From an uncultured Lachnospiraceae bacterium (GTDB lineage: Bacteria > Bacillota > Clostridia > Lachnospirales > Lachnospiraceae): a stretch of 26,220 bases of DNA. The notes under the pieces were generated by a model that ran no database searches, was not told where the DNA came from, and saw nothing but the letters and a program-made list of their open reading frames with translations. The position numbers and the translations under genes are program-made. Positions within the stretch are counted from its first letter, which is position 1. The number at the start of each line of letters is the position of its first letter. Shown here piece after piece: positions 16,462 to 25,587 of this stretch. The DNA lies in the NCBI GenBank assembly GCA_910586715.1, contig CAJUJG010000051.1, forward strand, positions 1-26,220, given 5' to 3'.

Positions 16462-18639
16462 TCAATTCACCAACAACAGATAAATCATTGTCAGCCCAAG
16501 ACCGACACAGAACATAAACAATCCAAACGAAAGACTCCGCTCAATAATACGCAGATTCTCAAAAAGATCCATACTCTTTAACGCCAGCTTATGCTCATAA
16601 TTTTTCGCCTTATACTCCTTTTTCGTCACCGCACAGTAAAGCCTTCTTGCGTGCTCCATACTTCTGCCAAGCAAATGCGTCACGCGATTCCCCTCGGGAA
16701 GCGCATAGGGAAGCGCTTTATCCCTGTAAACGGTTTTCCGCAGAAATACAACCGCAATATCCACAATGCTGTCCAAAATCCGTGCAATTATCCCCAAAAG
16801 AAATGCAAAAAACCTGTAAAAAACATCTCTATACACATACTTTTCCATATCAAGCCATGAAGGAAAAATTTCACGATAGCCTTCACCCTTTTTGCGCAGC
16901 ATCAAAACCCGTACAATGAAAAGATATACGACAACCGCCGTCGCAGCAGAAACAAACGCACCCGATAAATTCCGCATTGAAAAATACTGCATTCTTTCCT
17001 GCTCAATCTCCAAAGCGCCCTCAATTGCCGCTCCCATAAATCCATACTTTGCCACACCATCAGCAACTATATTCGGCAGCATACCAATCAATGGAATAGG
17101 AAATACACACAATGCCACTGCTGCCTTACTGAGCACGGACGCATATTTGTTTTTCTCTTCATATTCATACTGAAGCAATGAATCCTCATTTCGCTCCACA
17201 AACAAGACTACAAACAATTTTGCCATATATGCAAGCGTCAAACCGCCCGAAAACAAGAACAAATATTCTGTTCCCTTAATAAACGCAGGCGATAATCCTA
17301 CCGAAACGCCCGCGCCGGAAAGACCATATAAAACCTCTGCATAGCCCGCAATGCTCTCATGCAAAAGCGTCTTGCTGACATACCCGTTTAGCAGCGGAAT
17401 ACCGCCCACACCCAAAGCTGCCGTTAAAAACGTCACAAGTAAAAACGGCTTTCCATGCCCAAAACCGCGCACTTTATTCAACTCATAACTACCTACATTG
17501 AGAAACACAATACCGGCAATCATAAACAACGCCAGTTTTACAAGCGAATGATTTATCATGTGCAGCAATGTCCCATTCACTGCCATATGATACACCTGAT
17601 ACGCTTCCGCTGCAAAATGTGCTTCCGCTGACATCCCCTTTGCACTGCCCAAAGCCATCGCTTCCGCAGTCAGCGCCTGCATTCCCACACCTACAAGGAT
17701 AAACCCAATCTGCGACATTGACGAATAAGCAATTGTTGTCTTGAAATTATTGGTCATTACGCCCCTGATACCGCCAAGCGCCATCGTAATCACGCCAAGA
17801 ACCAAAACCAGTTTTCCCCAATTATTGCTATACGGAAGAAGCTCCACCGTCACAAGAAGAAGCCCGAATACACCTGTTTTACTAAGAATTGCGGACAAAA
17901 GCGCCGTTGCAGGCGCTGGCGCTTCCGTATAAGACGCAGGCAGCCACACATGCACCGGAAATGCGCCCGCTTTTGCGCCAAAGCCCAAAAACATACAGAC
18001 TGCTGCTGCAAAAACAGGAAGCGATTCCACAGTCCTTAATTCCCCAAGCGCCGCAAAATCAAGCGTCCCAAAAGACGCATATATGATAAACATTCCCATA
18101 AGAATCGCCATTCCGCCCGCAATCGCAATCCCAAGATATGTCCCTGACGCGTACTGCGACGCATATGTCTGCCTGTGCGCCACCCACATAAATGACGTAA
18201 ATGACATAATTTCAAAGAAGAAAAACAACGTAAAAAAATCTGCAGCATAGAAAATTCCCACCGTCGCACCAAGTGTCATCAAATTAAAAAAATCATATCT
18301 TATGACACGCGTGTCATTTTTCATAAACTGCTTCGCAAACAAAAACGTCACAACCCACGCAAATGCCGCCTGCATTCCAAATATGCCCCGGAAGCCCGTA
18401 TACCGAAAGCTCAGTCCAAGCCCGCCAATCTTCCAGCCAAGCCAAACCCTGCCAAGCTCTGTACCCGATAAATCATATAGAAAAAGATTAACAACTGCCG
18501 CAAGTTCAATCACACCCACCGCAATCATCGCAAACGAAAGTACGGACCGGTCTTTCCCTGAACGTTTGTTTCGAAGCAGAAGCCAAAGCAAAAACCCTGC
18601 AATAAACGGAAAAATGACTGCAAAAATTGTCGTATTCAC
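16462..18639 (-). CDS. Proton-translocating NuoL-type antiporter subunit with C-terminal extension
   Basis: 725-residue membrane protein from GTG 18639 (10 bases after AGGAGG; an ATG at 18666 overlapping the previous stop is less likely). The central Proton_antipo_M domain keeps the pumping residues Glu143 (FFEIMSF), Lys223 (GAKAGAFPVHVWLP) and Lys254 (AILSKTGVF). The last about 200 residues are unusual: an amphipathic stretch (YRDVFYRFFAFLLGIIARIL) and a final membrane helix (SFGLFMFCVGLGLTMIYLLL), reminiscent of the lateral helix plus anchor of NuoL. It is the last gene of the antiporter operon and the longest of its four antiporter paralogues. Confidence 0.88.
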   Translation of the reverse strand: MNTTIFAVIFPFIAGFLLWLLLRNKRSGKDRSVLSFAMIAVGVIELAAVVNLFLYDLSGTELGRVWLGWKIGGLGLSFRYTGFRGIFGMQAAFAWVVTFLFAKQFMKNDTRVIRYDFFNLMTLGATVGIFYAADFFTLFFFFEIMSFTSFMWVAHRQTYASQYASGTYLGIAIAGGMAILMGMFIIYASFGTLDFAALGELRTVESLPVFAAAVCMFLGFGAKAGAFPVHVWLPASYTEAPAPATALLSAILSKTGVFGLLLVTVELLPYSNNWGKLVLVLGVITMALGGIRGVMTNNFKTTIAYSSMSQIGFILVGVGMQALTAEAMALGSAKGMSAEAHFAAEAYQVYHMAVNGTLLHMINHSLVKLALFMIAGIVFLNVGSYELNKVRGFGHGKPFLLVTFLTAALGVGGIPLLNGYVSKTLLHESIAGYAEVLYGLSGAGVSVGLSPAFIKGTEYLFLFSGGLTLAYMAKLFVVLFVERNEDSLLQYEYEEKNKYASVLSKAAVALCVFPIPLIGMLPNIVADGVAKYGFMGAAIEGALEIEQERMQYFSMRNLSGAFVSAATAVVVYLFIVRVLMLRKKGEGYREIFPSWLDMEKYVYRDVFYRFFAFLLGIIARILDSIVDIAVVFLRKTVYRDKALPYALPEGNRVTHLLGRSMEHARRLYCAVTKKEYKAKNYEHKLALKSMDLFENLRIIERSLSFGLFMFCVGLGLTMIYLLLVN

Positions 18640-18665
18640 TACATTTACTCCTCCTGATATAATCA

Positions 18666-20159
18666 TTACGATACCGCATGGGCCGCAAAACGAAAAAACT
18701 GCACTAACGAATCATTATAAACGCCAAATACAATCATTGCCACCACAAACAATCCGAGCGGCAAAAGCATCCTCCAGTCAGGGTCCTTTACCTCGTCGCC
18801 AATACTCCCATAATCAAATTCTTTTCCTGGAAAATACGCTCGAACAATCATCCCAAGCAGATAAACCGCCGTCAAAAGCGCTGACACCAAAAGCGCGCCA
18901 ACGCCCACAAACGCCAACGGATTATTGCTTGCAAACGCCGCCCGCGCCAAATTCCACTTGGAAACAAACCCACAAAGTCCCGGCACTCCCATTAATGCAA
19001 ACGCCGAAACCGTAAAAATGCCAAACACCTTCGGCATCTTCTTCGCCAAACCGTCAAGCTCATGCACATAATTTACATGCGCCTGCGTTATCATCGCACC
19101 CGCACAGAAAAACAGGCAAATCTTCATAATCCCGTGAAAAACCATATGGCAGATCGCGCCAACAAGCCCATGCCGACCCATCACAAGCACACCAAATAAA
19201 ATATAAGAAAGATTGGCAATCGTTGAATATGCCAGCCGGCGTTTAATATGCGTTTCCTTAACCGCCATACTGCTCCCGTAAATAATTGTAAAAATCACTA
19301 CGCACATCAATAGATACTGTGCCCAGGTACCTTCCAAAAACTCCGTTCCAAAACTAAAATACGTCAAACGCATAATTGCAAACGCACCTGACTTCACCAC
19401 CGCCACCGCATGCAGCAGCGCTGTCACCGGTGTTGGCGCAACACCTGCCTTCGGAAGCCATGAATTAAACGGACAAATCGCTGCCTTCACGCCAAATCCC
19501 ATAAACGACAGCACATAAATAAACAACAGCAAATCCTTCTTATCCGTCACCGCCGCCAGATTCAAAACACCGCCAAACTGAAACTCCAAAGTATCTCCAT
19601 ACATAATCAGGAAAATCATTCCGATAAATGCAAACGCCGCACCGCCAAGCGAATAGTAAAAATACCTGCGGCTTGCAAGCACTGCCTCCTGTGTCAGCGT
19701 ATGCATTACAAGCGGCACCGTTACAAGCGTCAAAAGCTCATAAAAGCAATACATTGTAAGCATATTCCCTGACATCGCAATACCAAGCGTTACCCCGTAA
19801 GTAGCAGTAAAAAACAGATAGAACGTATTTTCGTGTATACGGCTGTTATTCTCATGCTCCATATATGGAAACGAATAAAGCGCCGCAAGCGGCCAAAGCG
19901 TCGCCACAAGTCCCGCGAACACCATTCCCAAACAATCAAGCCGTAGTGTCAGATTCAGCTTTTCACCCGCAAAATTTATCAGCTCAATCGCATCTGTCTC
20001 GCCGTGCGCAAGCAGAACATACGTAAGCAGCGTGTTCAAAAAAACATAGCCAAAAATAAAGCATTGCTTCGACCGCTTTTCCTGAAACCGCAAAATCTGA
20101 AGCAAAAGACCGCCTATAAAAGGAAGTACGATAACGACAATCATCAACAATAAAACCAT
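18666..20159 (-). CDS. NuoM/MnhD-type antiporter subunit
   Basis: 497-residue polytopic protein of the Proton_antipo_M family, about fourteen helices. Pumping residues: Glu141 in CFYELLTL, Lys225 in GVKAAICPFNSWLP, Lys256 in VVKSGAFAI. Start ATG 20159 follows AGGAGGGGG. It lies 16 bases downstream of its paralogue and its stop overlaps the possible ATG of the next gene. With three similar neighbours it should form the ion-translocating array of the complex. Confidence 0.92.
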   Translation of the reverse strand: MVLLLMIVVIVLPFIGGLLLQILRFQEKRSKQCFIFGYVFLNTLLTYVLLAHGETDAIELINFAGEKLNLTLRLDCLGMVFAGLVATLWPLAALYSFPYMEHENNSRIHENTFYLFFTATYGVTLGIAMSGNMLTMYCFYELLTLVTVPLVMHTLTQEAVLASRRYFYYSLGGAAFAFIGMIFLIMYGDTLEFQFGGVLNLAAVTDKKDLLLFIYVLSFMGFGVKAAICPFNSWLPKAGVAPTPVTALLHAVAVVKSGAFAIMRLTYFSFGTEFLEGTWAQYLLMCVVIFTIIYGSSMAVKETHIKRRLAYSTIANLSYILFGVLVMGRHGLVGAICHMVFHGIMKICLFFCAGAMITQAHVNYVHELDGLAKKMPKVFGIFTVSAFALMGVPGLCGFVSKWNLARAAFASNNPLAFVGVGALLVSALLTAVYLLGMIVRAYFPGKEFDYGSIGDEVKDPDWRMLLPLGLFVVAMIVFGVYNDSLVQFFRFAAHAVS

Positions 20160-20175
20160 AAATTCCCCCTCCTTT

Positions 20176-21720
20176 TTATATTATAGCGGCGGCAATCCCA
20201 CTAATAAAATCAATGAAAGGCGCCGGGCAAATACCAAACATAATCGTAAGCGCAGCAAATATCATAATCGGCACAAGCATGAACGGCGCAGGCTCATGAT
20301 ACTTCGTAATCAGCGATGAGTCCACAGGTGCATACAAAAAGCCCTTAATGCTTATTGGCAGCAAATATCCTGCCGTCAAAAGCGCCGACACCAAAAGCGC
20401 CGCTGCTCCAATCCATCCAACAGCGCCCATCTGACTTTCCAAACATCCAATCGCCAAATACCACTTGCTTACCAACCCGCTCGTCGGCGGTATACCGACC
20501 AACCCCAGCGAAACAACTGTGTAACACCAGTATAGAATCGGCATTCTTCCCGCAAGACCGATAAAATCATTTACTTTTGTTCTTCCCGTATTAAAAATCA
20601 ATGCCCCTGCAAAGAGAAACAGTGCGCTTTTAATCACCGCATGAAATACCACATGCAAAAGACTCCCCACAAATGCCGTCGTATTCAACATGGAAATCCC
20701 CAGCAAAATATACGAAAGATTTGACACTGTAGAATACGCAAGGCGCTTTTTGAGTGCTTTTTCCTTAAACGCAAGCGCCGACCCCATAACCAAAGTTACA
20801 ATCGCCAAAACCGCCCATACTGTCTGTACCCATGTACCGCGCAGTACATCTGCCCCGACACAGTAAAAAACTGTCCGGATAATCGCAAACACACCGCCCT
20901 TTACAATAACACCCGACAAAAATGCCGATGCAGGCGCAGGCGCAACCGGATGCGCCGTCGGCAGCCACGCATGCAGCGGAAACATTCCCGCCTTCACACT
21001 AAATCCAAGAATCATCAAAAACACCGCGACCAGCAGCATTGTATTGTTTCCCATAAGCGCCACAAGCTCCATGTCAAGCGAACCGCCCGGCACAAAATTT
21101 AAAGCTGCCAACTCCACATGAAATCCGGATTCCGGAAACGAGGGAAGCAAATCTGTAAGCACACTCGAAAACGGACTCAGATAAAAAATTCCGAAAAGCG
21201 CCATATACGCTCCGCCAAACGAATAGAGCAGATACTTTAACCCCGCCATAACAGCCTCTTTCGTCCCATGGTGAAAAACCAACGGCGCTGAAACAAGTGT
21301 CATCAGCTCATAAAACAGATAGAGCGTCATCAAATTTCCAGCAAAATCAAGTCCCATCAGCACACCATATGTTATCAGATAAAACGCATAATACCGCTTC
21401 TCGTTCTCCTCATTCTGCATATAAGAAAGAGAAAAAAATCCAACCAAAACAAACACAAGCGTTACAACCCCTGCAAAAAGTCTGCCCAAATTGTCAATCG
21501 CAAAATAAACCGGCATACTTCTCACAAGCCAAAACAGGAAAAGCTGCTCCCCCGCTGCTCCGCTTATTACAAAACAGCCGAGCAATGCACACAAAAGAAA
21601 TGACACACATGTCATATTTACCAGCATCTTTCTGCTGCCAAACACCTTTTCCGGAAGAAATAGCAACACAAATCCCAACAGAATCGGCACGACAATCGGC
21701 AATAAAATCAACTCATTCAT
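20176..21720 (-). CDS. NuoM/MnhD-type antiporter subunit
   Basis: 514 residues from ATG 21720 (MNELILLPIVVPILLG). The open frame continues to 21978, but that part overlaps the previous gene and does not look like a membrane N-terminus; AAGGAG lies upstream of 21720 (ATG 21732 is a close alternative). Pumping residues: Glu138 in YLFYELMTL, Lys243 in SVKAGMFPLHAWLP, Lys274 in VIVKGGVF. Starts 17 bases after the preceding stop. Confidence 0.92.
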   Translation of the reverse strand: MNELILLPIVVPILLGFVLLFLPEKVFGSRKMLVNMTCVSFLLCALLGCFVISGAAGEQLFLFWLVRSMPVYFAIDNLGRLFAGVVTLVFVLVGFFSLSYMQNEENEKRYYAFYLITYGVLMGLDFAGNLMTLYLFYELMTLVSAPLVFHHGTKEAVMAGLKYLLYSFGGAYMALFGIFYLSPFSSVLTDLLPSFPESGFHVELAALNFVPGGSLDMELVALMGNNTMLLVAVFLMILGFSVKAGMFPLHAWLPTAHPVAPAPASAFLSGVIVKGGVFAIIRTVFYCVGADVLRGTWVQTVWAVLAIVTLVMGSALAFKEKALKKRLAYSTVSNLSYILLGISMLNTTAFVGSLLHVVFHAVIKSALFLFAGALIFNTGRTKVNDFIGLAGRMPILYWCYTVVSLGLVGIPPTSGLVSKWYLAIGCLESQMGAVGWIGAAALLVSALLTAGYLLPISIKGFLYAPVDSSLITKYHEPAPFMLVPIMIFAALTIMFGICPAPFIDFISGIAAAII

Positions 21721-21737
21721 ATTGATAACCATACTCC

Positions 21738-23252
21738 TTAACCAAACATACCCAGCCCGCTTATAATCCAGTTTACAATTGGCTGGGAACAGCAGCCAAG
21801 CGCCATATTGAGCAATATCAAAAGCAGCAGCGAAAACGTATAGACAGGATAAGCTTTCACGTCCGAACCCACCGCACGTTTTAAATATCCATACCGCACC
21901 GTACTTGCCGGCGTATAAATACGGATAACCGTTTTCATAAAATAAATTGCATTTAATACTGTACTGATTGCAAGACAAATTAATGTAGGCAAAAGCTTTA
22001 GCAGACTATTTTGTACCGCCGCCTGAGCAAACAACAGTTTACTGATAAATCCCGAAAACATCGGAATACCCACCATTGAGCAGGCGCCTATCGTAAAAGC
22101 AATGCCTGCCACCGGATTACGATAACCGCTGCCTGTCAAATCTTCAAAATTACTGCTTTTATTTGACGCATCCGTCAGTCCCACACTCGCAATAAACAGC
22201 AGTGATTTTGTCGCCGCATGCGATAGAATATGAAAAATACTTGCCACGATTCCAAATGTCGTCCCCAATCCAAAGCCCATGTAAATATAGCCAATCTGCG
22301 CCACCGAAGAAAAGGCAACCATACGCCGGATATCCTTCTCCAAAATCGCGTTTACGGAACCCATAATCATTCCAACCAGTCCAAATACAAAGAAAATATT
22401 GACAATCTTGGAATCAACAATAATATCAAAACCAACTACCCTGAAAAAAATCTTGATTAACAAAAAGATATAACCCTTTGATACAAGACTTGACAGGATT
22501 GCCGCACTTGATACGGTCGAATACCCGTACGCGTCAGGCAGCCATGTATGAAACGGATAAAGCGCACTCTTAATCGCAAGTCCCACACAAACCATGCCAA
22601 TTGAAGCCACAAGCGGCACATTGTAAGTTCCCTGTGCATAAACATACGCAATACTTTCCTTGATATTACTCATCAGCAAATGTCCCGTAATATCATAAAG
22701 AATACAAAGCCCCATCAGCAAAAGACCGGAACCGAGCGAACTCATAATCATATAGCGCATCGCCGCTTCAATCGTGCGCCCATGCTGCGTAATCATAATC
22801 AAACCGCAGGCGCTTATTGTATTAATCTCCACAAAAACATACGCAGTAAAAAGGTCGTTTGTGTAAATCAGCGCAAGCAATGAGCTTAAAAGCAGATTAA
22901 TCATAATGTAAAAAAGGTTAATCTTCGATTCTTCCACTTCCTCATCAATATGCTTTTCCCCACCCTTCATGGAAAAAAACATAATGATACAGAAAAACAA
23001 CGCCATTCCTGCCTCAAGAACCCCGGCCCTGATTTCGTTGCCCCACGGCGCAGGAAAATGTCCCATCATGAAAACAAACGGCGTTCTTACATCAAGCATA
23101 TAAGCAAAAAGCACAGCTGACATTCCTGTGACTGCAATCAGCACAAACGTATTCCATACACGCGCAATTTTTTTACTCATAATCGAGGTAAGCACGCCCG
23201 AACCTAACGACAGTAAAATACTGAAAAAGGGAAAATTCTGTACAAAGTCCAT
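21738..23252 (-). CDS. mnhD: Cation/proton antiporter subunit MnhD (MrpD)
   Basis: 504-residue Proton_antipo_M protein, first of the four antiporter paralogues and in the position of canonical mnhD directly after mnhC. Pumping residues: Glu142 (VFVEINTI), Lys228 (AIKSALYPFHTWLP) and Lys259 (SLVSKGYIF). Its ATG overlaps the mnhC stop by one base. MnhD transports Na+/H+ with the rest of the complex; ion specificity is not readable here. Confidence 0.93.
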   Translation of the reverse strand: MDFVQNFPFFSILLSLGSGVLTSIMSKKIARVWNTFVLIAVTGMSAVLFAYMLDVRTPFVFMMGHFPAPWGNEIRAGVLEAGMALFFCIIMFFSMKGGEKHIDEEVEESKINLFYIMINLLLSSLLALIYTNDLFTAYVFVEINTISACGLIMITQHGRTIEAAMRYMIMSSLGSGLLLMGLCILYDITGHLLMSNIKESIAYVYAQGTYNVPLVASIGMVCVGLAIKSALYPFHTWLPDAYGYSTVSSAAILSSLVSKGYIFLLIKIFFRVVGFDIIVDSKIVNIFFVFGLVGMIMGSVNAILEKDIRRMVAFSSVAQIGYIYMGFGLGTTFGIVASIFHILSHAATKSLLFIASVGLTDASNKSSNFEDLTGSGYRNPVAGIAFTIGACSMVGIPMFSGFISKLLFAQAAVQNSLLKLLPTLICLAISTVLNAIYFMKTVIRIYTPASTVRYGYLKRAVGSDVKAYPVYTFSLLLLILLNMALGCCSQPIVNWIISGLGMFG

Positions 23253-23626
23253 TATTTGCCCTCCTTCTTAAGCATCGTCGAAATTTCATCCATGTCAAGC
23301 GTATGATACCTTCTGTAAAGTCTGACCGTAAGCGAAAGCATTAACGCCGTCGTCGACACCGACACCACAATTCCTGTAAGCACAAGTCCGCTCGGCACAG
23401 GATTAATATATGCGTCCACGCTTGTTACATTATTTACCACAATTGGCGCAGCCCTTCCCACAATATATCCTTTCTCCGCCAAAAAAAGATATGTTGCAGT
23501 ATCCATAATGTTTAATCCGATAATTTTCTTAATCAGGTTTTTCTGCAAAAGCAGATTGGAAAAGCCAATTCCAAATAAAATCATCGCAACTGCCTCTCCA
23601 TAATTGACCAGCAAGTTTCCGCCCAT
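23252..23626 (-). CDS. mnhC: Antiporter subunit MnhC (NuoK-like)
   Basis: 124-residue small membrane protein with three helices, homologous to NuoK and MrpC. Landmarks: GFSNLLLQKNLIKKIIGLNI, NPVPSGLVLTGIVVSVSTTA. The open frame runs to 23701 but that region belongs to the mnhB end; ATG 23626 lies 5 bases after AAGG, eight bases beyond the mnhB stop, and gives the family length (about 110-125). Confidence 0.92.
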   Translation of the reverse strand: MGGNLLVNYGEAVAMILFGIGFSNLLLQKNLIKKIIGLNIMDTATYLFLAEKGYIVGRAAPIVVNNVTSVDAYINPVPSGLVLTGIVVSVSTTALMLSLTVRLYRRYHTLDMDEISTMLKKEGK

Positions 23627-23633
23627 CGTAACC

Positions 23634-24596
23634 TTAGAAACCTCCCTTTCTAAACATGGCATAAAACGCATACATTGTACATGCCACCACAAGACCCACA
23701 CAAATGTTCAGCGGCAGAATCAGCCCCGAACTTAAAATCGCACCCGGCGTACCAAGCGGTATCCCCGTCTCAAGGTGATGTGCCCCGCAGTAAAAAGAAT
23801 ACGTTTTTGCCAAACAATAAAATAAAAGCGCAGCAAAGCATATCCATTTATATGTCTTTTGCGTAAAAAACCGCTCTATCTTTTTAAATCCAAACGCATT
23901 TACATACAAAATCAGCCCTGAACCGATAATCGCACCGCCGGAAAACCCGCCTCCCGGCGAAAGATGCCCGTTTAAAATCACATAAATTCCAAATATAATA
24001 ATCATCGGTACAAGAAAAAATGCTACCTTTTGTAAAATAATATCGTTTTTCGGCTCATAAAGACGATCGCTTTCCTCCTCCTCTTTTTTCTTCGATTTGG
24101 CATCCATCCGTAAAAGAATAAACACGGTACAGGTTGCGACAAACAGTACGTTAGACTCGCCTAACGTATCAAACGCACGGTAATCCAAAATCATACCCGT
24201 GACAATATTGACTGCCCCTGTATCTTTCATTCCATCCTCAATATACTTTGCTGCAACCTCGTTATTATCAGGATTTGCCGCATTTCCCGTAGGGGGAAGA
24301 TATGACACGATATACAACAGAATCCCCATCAAAACAAACACAAAAAGGACAGACACAATTTTATAAAGCCTGGAAAAAACCGCCAGCTTTTTATTGTGTT
24401 CTATATCATAAATCATCCGCCTAAGCATTGCCTCATCGTGCGTCCTCTTTTTTGCAGTTTCCACATCCTCCTGATACGGAGTCTGTGGTTTCAGCTCAAC
24501 GTTTCCGATATAAGGATCTTTCTCACCGCGATACCAGCGTTTTATCTTAAATGCTTTCGTCCTGCGGTATTCCTGTTCCGATAATAAACGGCTCAC
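23634..24596 (-). CDS. mnhB: Fusion of MbhE-like (MrpA C-terminal) domain and MnhB
   Basis: 320 residues from GTG 24596, 7 bases after GGAGG and overlapping the previous stop (GTGA). Residues 1-75 are a charged cytoplasmic region. Residues about 76-165 match the MbhE-type piece usually found at the C-terminus of MrpA: one helix, then ILDYRAFDTLGE (137-147) and a second helix. After a charged linker (KKKEEEESD), residues about 187-320 are MnhB, with GHLSPGGGFSGG at 210-221 and four helices. In canonical Mrp these are two proteins (MrpA end and MrpB); the fusion and the split from a NuoL-like part are notable. Confidence 0.88.
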   Translation of the reverse strand: MSRLLSEQEYRRTKAFKIKRWYRGEKDPYIGNVELKPQTPYQEDVETAKKRTHDEAMLRRMIYDIEHNKKLAVFSRLYKIVSVLFVFVLMGILLYIVSYLPPTGNAANPDNNEVAAKYIEDGMKDTGAVNIVTGMILDYRAFDTLGESNVLFVATCTVFILLRMDAKSKKKEEEESDRLYEPKNDIILQKVAFFLVPMIIIFGIYVILNGHLSPGGGFSGGAIIGSGLILYVNAFGFKKIERFFTQKTYKWICFAALLFYCLAKTYSFYCGAHHLETGIPLGTPGAILSSGLILPLNICVGLVVACTMYAFYAMFRKGGF

Positions 24597-24865
24597 TCTC
24601 TCTCCTCCTTATCCTTGTCCTTATCGACTTCTACCATTGCATGAATCTTTTTCAGTGTCACAAAGAAAAGAATACTTGTAATGCCCGCTCCGACTGCTGC
24701 CTCCGTAATTGCGAGATCGGGTGATTCCAATAAAATCCAAATAATCGACATAATCAGACTGTAAGACATAAATATAATAATAGAATTCAGCAGATTTTTA
24801 GAAAAAGTAACAGAAATCGCACAAACAATCAAAAAAGTAAAAAGTACAATCTGAAATACTTTCAT
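24593..24865 (-). CDS. DUF4040 (MbhD / MrpA C-terminal) subunit
   Basis: 90-residue membrane protein with three helices and the family signature ESPDLAITEAAVGAGI, found in MrpA C-terminal regions and in MbhD of membrane-bound hydrogenases. The start is ATG 24865 behind GGGGGG; a longer frame to 24907 overlaps mnhG. It ends in a highly charged tail (EVDKDKDKEERE) and overlaps the next gene by 4 bases. It encodes a part of MrpA that is a separate gene here. Confidence 0.88.
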   Translation of the reverse strand: MKVFQIVLFTFLIVCAISVTFSKNLLNSIIIFMSYSLIMSIIWILLESPDLAITEAAVGAGITSILFFVTLKKIHAMVEVDKDKDKEERE

Positions 24866-24903
24866 ATAATTCCCCCCATTATTGCCTAATATCAGACAAA
24901 AAA

Positions 24904-25239
24904 TCAATCATTTTTCGTTTGATCTTCATATAAGCCCTCTGGCTTCTCATTTGTCGTAACCTCAAAACGCGCCAGCATATGCGACGCAACAGGCGACGCA
25001 AACCACAAAAAAACTACGACTAATATCATCTTAATTGACGTAAAATTTAATCCGCACAAAATAATCAATCCAATCATCGACAATGCGATGCCAAACGTAT
25101 CACCCATCGCCGCCGCATGCATTCTGTTCAATACATACCGAAATTTAAACACGCCAAAAAGCTCTATTGCGAAAATAATAATACCGCAAGCCAAAAAAGA
25201 TGTTCCTAAAAGAAACCGAATCCACTCTAACGCTATCAT
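24904..25239 (-). CDS. mnhG: Antiporter subunit MnhG
   Basis: 111 residues, three helices; MrpG/MnhG family landmarks GVFKFRYVLNRMHAAAMGDT and WFASPVASHMLAR. ATG 25239 follows AAGGAGG by 8 bases, three bases after the mnhF stop. Required for assembly of Mrp complexes; no catalytic role of its own is known. Confidence 0.93.
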   Translation of the reverse strand: MIALEWIRFLLGTSFLACGIIIFAIELFGVFKFRYVLNRMHAAAMGDTFGIALSMIGLIILCGLNFTSIKMILVVVFLWFASPVASHMLARFEVTTNEKPEGLYEDQTKND

Positions 25240-25242
25240 TTT

Positions 25243-25587
25243 TCAATCCTCCTTTTTCGACGTACTGTCTTTTTCGTTCCGCTTCTTATTATATTCCGCA
25301 TAAATTCCCATATAAACCTTCGTCAAAAGCGTTACTGCAAGAAACGAAATCATGGCATATATAATACAAATATCAACAAGATAGCCCTCATTCATCTTCA
25401 CTGCAAGGATTGCAATAATAACCATCGTAATCGTGCCCATCATATTGATTGCCACAATTCTGTCAGCCGTTTTCGGACCTTTAATCGCACGAATCAGACA
25501 CAAAATAACCATCATCGCCAGCACAATCGGAAATACGGTCAGGACGATTGCGTAAGCCTGATTTAAAACAGCATTTGTGCTATACAT
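25243..25587 (-). CDS. mnhF: Antiporter subunit MnhF
   Basis: 114 residues, three helices, MrpF/MnhF family: RAIKGPKTADRIVAINMMGT is the characteristic loop, followed by VDICIIYAMISFLAV. It overlaps the mnhE 3' end by 8 bases. The C-terminal tail (NKKRNEKDSTSKKED) is charged and cytoplasmic. Confidence 0.93.
   Translation of the reverse strand: MYSTNAVLNQAYAIVLTVFPIVLAMMVILCLIRAIKGPKTADRIVAINMMGTITMVIIAILAVKMNEGYLVDICIIYAMISFLAVTLLTKVYMGIYAEYNKKRNEKDSTSKKED

Noticed and set aside
18302..19015. Long + strand open frame of 237 codons opposite the antiporter genes
   Set aside because: It is antisense to two well-supported membrane protein genes, is rich in Pro/Thr/Lys as expected from reversed hydrophobic codons, and has no recognisable domain.
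21297..21725. 142-codon + strand open frame
   Set aside because: Antisense shadow of the antiporter gene at 20176-21720; composition is biased and there is no domain.
20176..21978. Extended 600-residue form of the antiporter subunit
   Set aside because: The extra N-terminal part overlaps the end of the preceding mnhD gene in another frame and lacks the usual membrane start; ATG 21720 gives the family length.
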